Notes under the pieces: model-generated
What the model was told of the DNA's origin: nothing
The model's input: the letters and a program-made list of their open reading frames with translations, nothing else
Databases searched by the model: none
Part shown: piece after piece, positions 59,620 to 64,000 of the stretch
Position numbering within the stretch: position 1 is the stretch's first letter
How the letters are laid out: each line of letters begins with the position of its first letter
Position numbers and translations under genes: made by a program
NCBI GenBank assembly: GCA_948146395.1
Contig: OX411548.1
Location: forward strand, 35,100,912-35,164,911
Origin: Fragum whitleyi
Lineage: Eukaryota; Mollusca; Bivalvia; Cardiida; Cardiidae
Direction of reading: 5' to 3'
DNA length: 64,000 nt

Positions 59620-60612
59620 CAAGAGCCGTCGGAGACGAATTATGCTCCCCGAATAAGGCTTTGTCACTAAATTGAATGCAACAATTGAACATTTTTTGTT
59701 ATTGAATGCTAGTACAGTCGGACACTTAAAAACAACATTTATGTGGAGCTGAACGGATTTTTGGTAATTTTTTAAAGAGATTAAGATGAAAGTTAATGAT
59801 CTTGACAATGTGACCTTGACCAATGACCTTGATTTTGGTATCTGCTGAAAGGTCTTGTTACTTGCAATCAATATTTCAAATATGAAGGCTATACAACTTG
59901 CCTTTTCTAACTTGAAGACAATCAAAAGATATGACCAATTGATTTTTTCTGAAAAAAAAAGAGAGAGCTTGCGTTAAATATGACCTTGATCTTGACCGAT
60001 GACCTCGATTTTGGTATCTGCTGAAAGGTCTTGTCATAAGTAATCAACAATTGAAATGTAAAGGCTATATTACTTAGCAATGCAAACTTAAAGACAATGT
60101 AGAAGTTAAAAAATTTAAAATTCTGACCTTTACAACTAGGTACCAACAGAAAGGTATTGGCATAAGCAATCCATGTGTGAAATAGGAAGACTATATTTCT
60201 TATCAATCAAAGGCTAAGACCAAAATAATTATTTTCCTAGAAACAGAGAGTTTACGTAAAACTAACAACATTTCAGCCCCTTTTTCCTTGGCGCGTTTTT
60301 ATACGTATTTTTGGAGTAGTTTATGGTTAAGGACATCTAATATGCTACTCAAATATGAAATATCAATGATTTTTGACAATCAGACGTGGAGAAATATGAG
60401 AAAAAAAAACGCTGATCTTTTCATTGAGGCTGCTTTTTCTGTGACGAGGCCTCAAATAAAAAAAAATGGGAAAACACATCGGCGCAATATCATAGGGAAT
60501 TAACATGTGAAGTTTAATTAAATTAAACTGAATTAAATTGAAATCGCTAAATACGGACGGACGGACAGACAAAGCGGCGGCTATATGATCCCCCTTCAGG
60601 GAACATAATAAA
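59620..60612 (+). repeat. Pearl/Helentron-like element, nearly complete
   Basis: Left end GCAAGAGCCGTCGGAGACG...ATGCTCCCCG. Three ~175-bp GACCTTGATTTTGGTATCTG units. (ACGG)n then ACAGAC, and terminal ATGATCCCCCTTCAGGGAACATAATAAAA. Confidence 0.7.
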
Positions 60613-60619
60613 ATTACAT

Positions 60620-61465
60620 TTAATGTGGGAAAAGTCCTTCAAATGTGGGGAGTTAAGAATATCGCCCCGCAAACTATACATTTAGATAGTCATGCATATT
60701 TGAGAGAACTTTCAATACTTCTTTTGTAAAACGAAAGAAGACTTCTAAAACGCATATTTGATAGTATTGTATACAAAGTTGAAATAATGTCCAAGTTCAA
60801 GGGAAGATAATGTTTCAACCTGAAGTAGATGAGACCTAAGTTTTGGAAACTAACATATAATAAATACTATTGCAAAAATTCAGTTAATTTTTACAAAGAA
60901 TTTGCGATACAAAATCACTTGTATCTGAGGCCTTAAACGGCAACTTAAATGCCACGTGTACAGAACTGCATCGTTTAATCAATCTTCCGACCGGATTAAT
61001 TCGTGGTTGATCTGTTTTTAATCAAAGATTGCATTTTTAGATTAAGAACTTTTTGATTTCTGAAGAGTTTTTTCACCGGAATATCTCGTGCCACTTCGAA
61101 GAATTTAAACTAATTTGTTCGAGTTATTTCGATGAGAAATCCAAAGAAATCGCGTAAAATATTAGTATAAAATTACACCCCAGATATCTTACAATCAAAT
61201 TTATTTTAAGAAGATATCAAAAAATGCGTCTTTTTCTATTTTAATGAGTTATCCAATATAACACACACACAAAACGTATTTCTAAAGAAGTTTAAACACA
61301 GCAGCAACATATTGAAGAAGATTCCGTTAGAATATGCGATTATAATTGAATAAAAATATGTTCATAACCACTTACATAGAATCAATCTCCCGGAAAGCGC
61401 AAAAAGTATCGATTTGGTAGGCCAGCGTGAACTGCATTGCCTCACAAGTGACGGGATTATTACGA
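60620..61465. other. No feature recognised
   Basis: AT-rich sequence without supported frames or repeats. Confidence 0.4.
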
Positions 61466-61468
61466 CGA

Positions 61469-62200
61469 ACAGTTAGCATCATCATGAAATTGACACTTAC
61501 TTCGATCAAGTGCATTCTAAATCGCTCACTAGGTGCTCCACTCATTCGTTCCAAACACTCACTGAAGCCATTCAAAAACGCTCCAAAAACACAAAATAGA
61601 TAAGATCAATAACTGCTTTTATGATAATTATTACTAGAAAAACTCCACGATTTCCCGACTGAATTGAATTTTTTAAGCGTCTGATTGGTTCTCGAAGACA
61701 TAAAAAGGCTAGTTATATCACTTGTATGAATATTTTATTGATGGATGGATTGATTAATTGTTAGAATGGGGGTTAACGCCGCTTTCAAAATTATTTCAGT
61801 TATATGGCGGCGGCTGGAGCACCTAACAATGGATTCCTGGTATTTCTCTCACCAGTACAACCATCACATTCTTTCCTAGACTCCAGCTGCTTTCTCACAT
61901 AGGTTTACGATTATTATCCCATTGGTGAGAGACAAAGAGTCGGAAAGAATGAGTGCCGCCGTCGGGGATCGAACCCGGGACCTCTAGATTGTCAGTCCGA
62001 CGCGCTACCAACTGCGCTGTGGCGGCGGCTTGTATTAATGGAAGGTAATAAATATCGCTAATTTTGTTCAAAAGTGGAGACATTGTATTACCTCCTTTTA
62101 ATGTTTATTCAAAACTCACTCCTCTCCCTCAATAAATTTTATTTTAAAAAACATTCCAACATTATCAATTTGTCAATTTCACTTAATTTTCTTAACTGTA
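61469..62200 (+). mobile_element. TACAGTTAAYAAC-family MITE split by a SINE
   Basis: Left TIR ACAGTTAGCATCATCATGAA, right TIR TTGTCAATTTCACTTAATTT...AACTGTA. Interrupted at 61736-62029 by the tRNA-like SINE. Confidence 0.7.
61736..62029 (-). repeat. tRNA-Asp-like SINE, full copy inside a MITE
   Basis: Same head and body as 36003-36280. Flanked by TATTGATGGA and TATTAATGGA, a plausible 10-bp target duplication with one difference. Confidence 0.8.
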
Positions 62201-62290
62201 CTGACGTATGATGACGATTGATGACCGCGACTATCAGAGTAGGAATTTTGGAAACCGATACAGCATTTCTGGCCCTCAAGGGTCTCTTGT

Positions 62291-62505
62291 CTATTTCAAC
62301 TTCAAACGATGATAAGCAAAGTCCATGAAGGGTGATTTCATAATAGATTCCTCTATTTTCGCGAAGCAAGTACTAGACTGGTTCTTTGGTTCCTGTTGTG
62401 GTGCATCCTGATCTTTGTTCTTGTCGTGTTTTTCGTTGTACACCCAATCTCCCTGTTCATTTTTCATGCTCACGCGATGGAAGTCCTCAATGTGGAACAT
62501 GGAAC
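62291..62505 (-). CDS. Probable terminal exon of an unidentified gene
   Basis: After a TCCAAATAG acceptor the minus strand is open for 70 codons (SMFHIEDFHRVSMKNEQ..., hydrophilic and Lys/Asp/Gln-rich in the middle) and ends FAYHRLKLK at a TAG. Two leading bases imply a phase-1 intron, so upstream exons should lie beyond 64000 or be undetected here. I do not recognise the family. The stop codon abuts the ACAAGAGACCC left end of a pearl-like repeat at ~62290, so the C-terminus or the stop may have been set by that insertion. Composition looks coding rather than repeat-derived. Confidence 0.5.
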
Positions 62506-62585
62506 CTATTTGGAAGATAAGCGAGAAAAAATGATAAAAAATGTTATTATTTTTGAAAAATTCATATTAGCCGATGTGAATCCCT

Positions 62586-62816
62586 TTTAACCCTTTCCTG
62601 TTTTACAAAATCTTGGACCTGGTAAAATCCAAAGGTTTTGCAGACGAAAATTAAAAGCGGATTTAATTTGAAAAATAAAGATTCAGTAGGGTAGAAAATA
62701 GTGTGGAAAAAGAAGAAATTGCTTGTCAGAAGCAATTTCTTCTTTTTTTCACAATGTTTTCTCAATCATAAAATCACAGGCACGTAAAAAGCAGGGATTA
62801 AACAGCAAAGGGTTAA
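62586..62816. mobile_element. TTAA-bounded MITE (piggyBac-type), copy 3
   Basis: TTAACCCTTTCCTGTTTT to AAACAGCAAAGGGTTAA, inverted relative to 27608-27836, sharing the AAGAAGAAATTGCTT palindrome and ~200 bp of sequence. Confidence 0.7.
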
Positions 62817-63041
62817 AGCCTCTGATTGGTCCCCGAAGACACGTAAACACAAAGGTACGTAGACTTTACCAAAGGGAAATAACAAATATCGATAATTTCG
62901 TCTTATTGGACGAAAATTAACGATACTATGTTAACCTTATTAATTAATTTAAAACTCGCTGCTAAATCTCATTCAATTTCATTCGGCAATCATTCCAAAA
63001 CCATTAACCTTGTCAATTTCAGGATGCTATTAACTGTATAT
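62817..63041 (+). mobile_element. TACAGTTAAYAAC-family MITE, right half
   Basis: From AGCCTCTGATTGGTCCCCGAAG through an ATATCGATAATTTCG hairpin to TGTCAATTTCAGGATGCTATTAACTGTA. Starts exactly where a TTAA MITE ends. Confidence 0.6.
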
Positions 63042-63061
63042 ACATTCAGTAACGCAATCTT

Positions 63062-63237
63062 TTAAGGTAGTGGACCCGTAATAGTTCGGAAACGTTTTAG
63101 GAGTAATGAATTTTAACAGTATAAACTGAGGTTTCCTAATGATTTTTCATTAGGAAACAGCGTTTAACATTGAGAAAGAACATGTGGTCCGAAATGTTAC
63201 GGAACTATTACGGTTCCACTACCTTAAGGTGAACATA
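63062..63237. mobile_element. Palindromic MITE, TIR TTAAGGTAGTGGA
   Basis: TTAAGGTAGTGGACCCGTAAT faces ATTACGGTTCCACTACCTTAA. A second hairpin (GTTTCCTAATG/CATTAGGAAAC) sits at the centre. Confidence 0.7.
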
Positions 63238-63362
63238 CCACAAATTTCTATTAACTCCGCCTTGTTCAATGGATGTGGAGGGCCTGAAAAGGTAAAAAAA
63301 AAAGAAATCAGCCTATGTGTGACATTTCCAACAATTACATGTGTGCTAAATAGACAATACAA

Positions 63363-63792
63363 TACAGTTAACAACATTGTGAAATTGAAAAGATGAGAGT
63401 TTTGGAATGAATTTGGAATAAAATTGAATGAGTGCATGGAGCGAGTTTTGAGTGAATTTAATTGAAGGTAATCCAATATCGCTAATTTTGTCCAGGATGG
63501 ACAAAATAAGCGATATTTATTACCTCCCTTTAATAAAATACGCATTAAACTTATATAAATAGCTTCTTATTTCTTCATGAACCTATCCGACGCTTACAAT
63601 GTTAATTGTGTCAGAGAAATCGCGATTTTTCCTCTAGTATCATTTAGTTTGAATGACGTTGCCGATTCTATCTGTTTAATGAGTTTGGGGCGTTTTTTTA
63701 ATGGTTTGAGTGAGTGTTTGGAATGAATGAATGGAGCGCTGAACGAGTGATTAGGAATGATAAATGCCACTTTCACGATGTAATCAACTGTA
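63363..63792 (-). mobile_element. TACAGTTAAYAAC-family MITE, full copy
   Basis: 430 bp. TACAGTTAACAACATTGTGA at the left, TTTCACGATGTAATCAACTGTA at the right; central AATATCGCTAATTTTGTCCA/GGACAAAATAAGCGATATT hairpin. Confidence 0.75.
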
Positions 63793-64000
63793 CAATCCAA
63801 TACAAATTCTTAATTTGCTATTAAAAGCACCCAATATGTGCAGAAAATTTTACAACCAATCAACTTATTAACAAAACATCCAACAAATGAGCATGAACAA
63901 TGGATAACACATACAGGTACACATTGCCGTTGGCTCACAGATAGCTACACGCAATCGGGCAATTTGATGCAGAGGAGGATAAAAAAAATATACTAAGATT

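Overview
This is a window of animal nuclear DNA, AT-rich (by eye), with genes split by GT-AG introns. It is most likely from a mollusc, probably a bivalve. The first ~16 kb and several later blocks consist of elements with a left end like ACAAGAG, a core of ~125-175 bp tandem units, a CAGA/ACGG microsatellite and a short terminal stem-loop ending in ATAAAA. That architecture is known for bivalve 'pearl' elements, now generally read as non-autonomous Helentrons. I cannot name the species.

The best-supported genes lie on the minus strand and form a small cluster related to GAREM (CABIT domain plus C-terminal SAM domain adaptor of receptor tyrosine-kinase/MAPK signalling). Copy B (46739 down to 37693) assembles into five exons with matching phases, no internal stop and a predicted 666-residue protein. 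Copy A (27328 down to 20387) keeps exons 1 and 2 with identical exon-2 length and conserved splice sites. It carries one CAG-to-TAG stop, and I found no exons 3-5 for it. A third trace, at about 57135-57475, is a decayed SAM exon with its own stop. The introns of A and B are packed with mobile DNA: a ~5.4 kb block bounded by inverted repeats in intron 1 of A, and a 2.07 kb foldback element with a 5-bp target duplication in intron 3 of B.

Further left, four or five exon-like segments on the minus strand (about 17.8 kb down to 7.26 kb, perhaps also 111-175) have consensus splice sites and partly compatible phases. They have no recognisable product and contain stops. At the right edge (62291-62505) is a probable terminal exon of an unidentified minus-strand gene that runs in from beyond the window.

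The rest is repeats. Region by region: 0.4-15.7 kb pearl/Helentron-like tandem elements; 17.0 kb a tRNA-like SINE; 19.4-20.2 kb MITEs; 20.4-27.3 kb gene A; 27.6-29.6 kb a TTAA MITE, a PIF/Harbinger-like remnant and a TIR MITE; 30-36.3 kb SINEs, foldback elements and a decayed LINE; 37.7-46.7 kb gene B; 45.0-46.1 kb a tandem element inside its intron 1; 47-55 kb sparse DNA with MITEs; 55-63.8 kb foldback MITEs, nested SINEs, the third GAREM-like relic, more pearl-like elements and several TIR MITEs. No functional tRNA, rRNA or CRISPR array was found; the tRNA-like sequences are SINE heads. All calls come from reading and hand translation. No alignment or database search was run.
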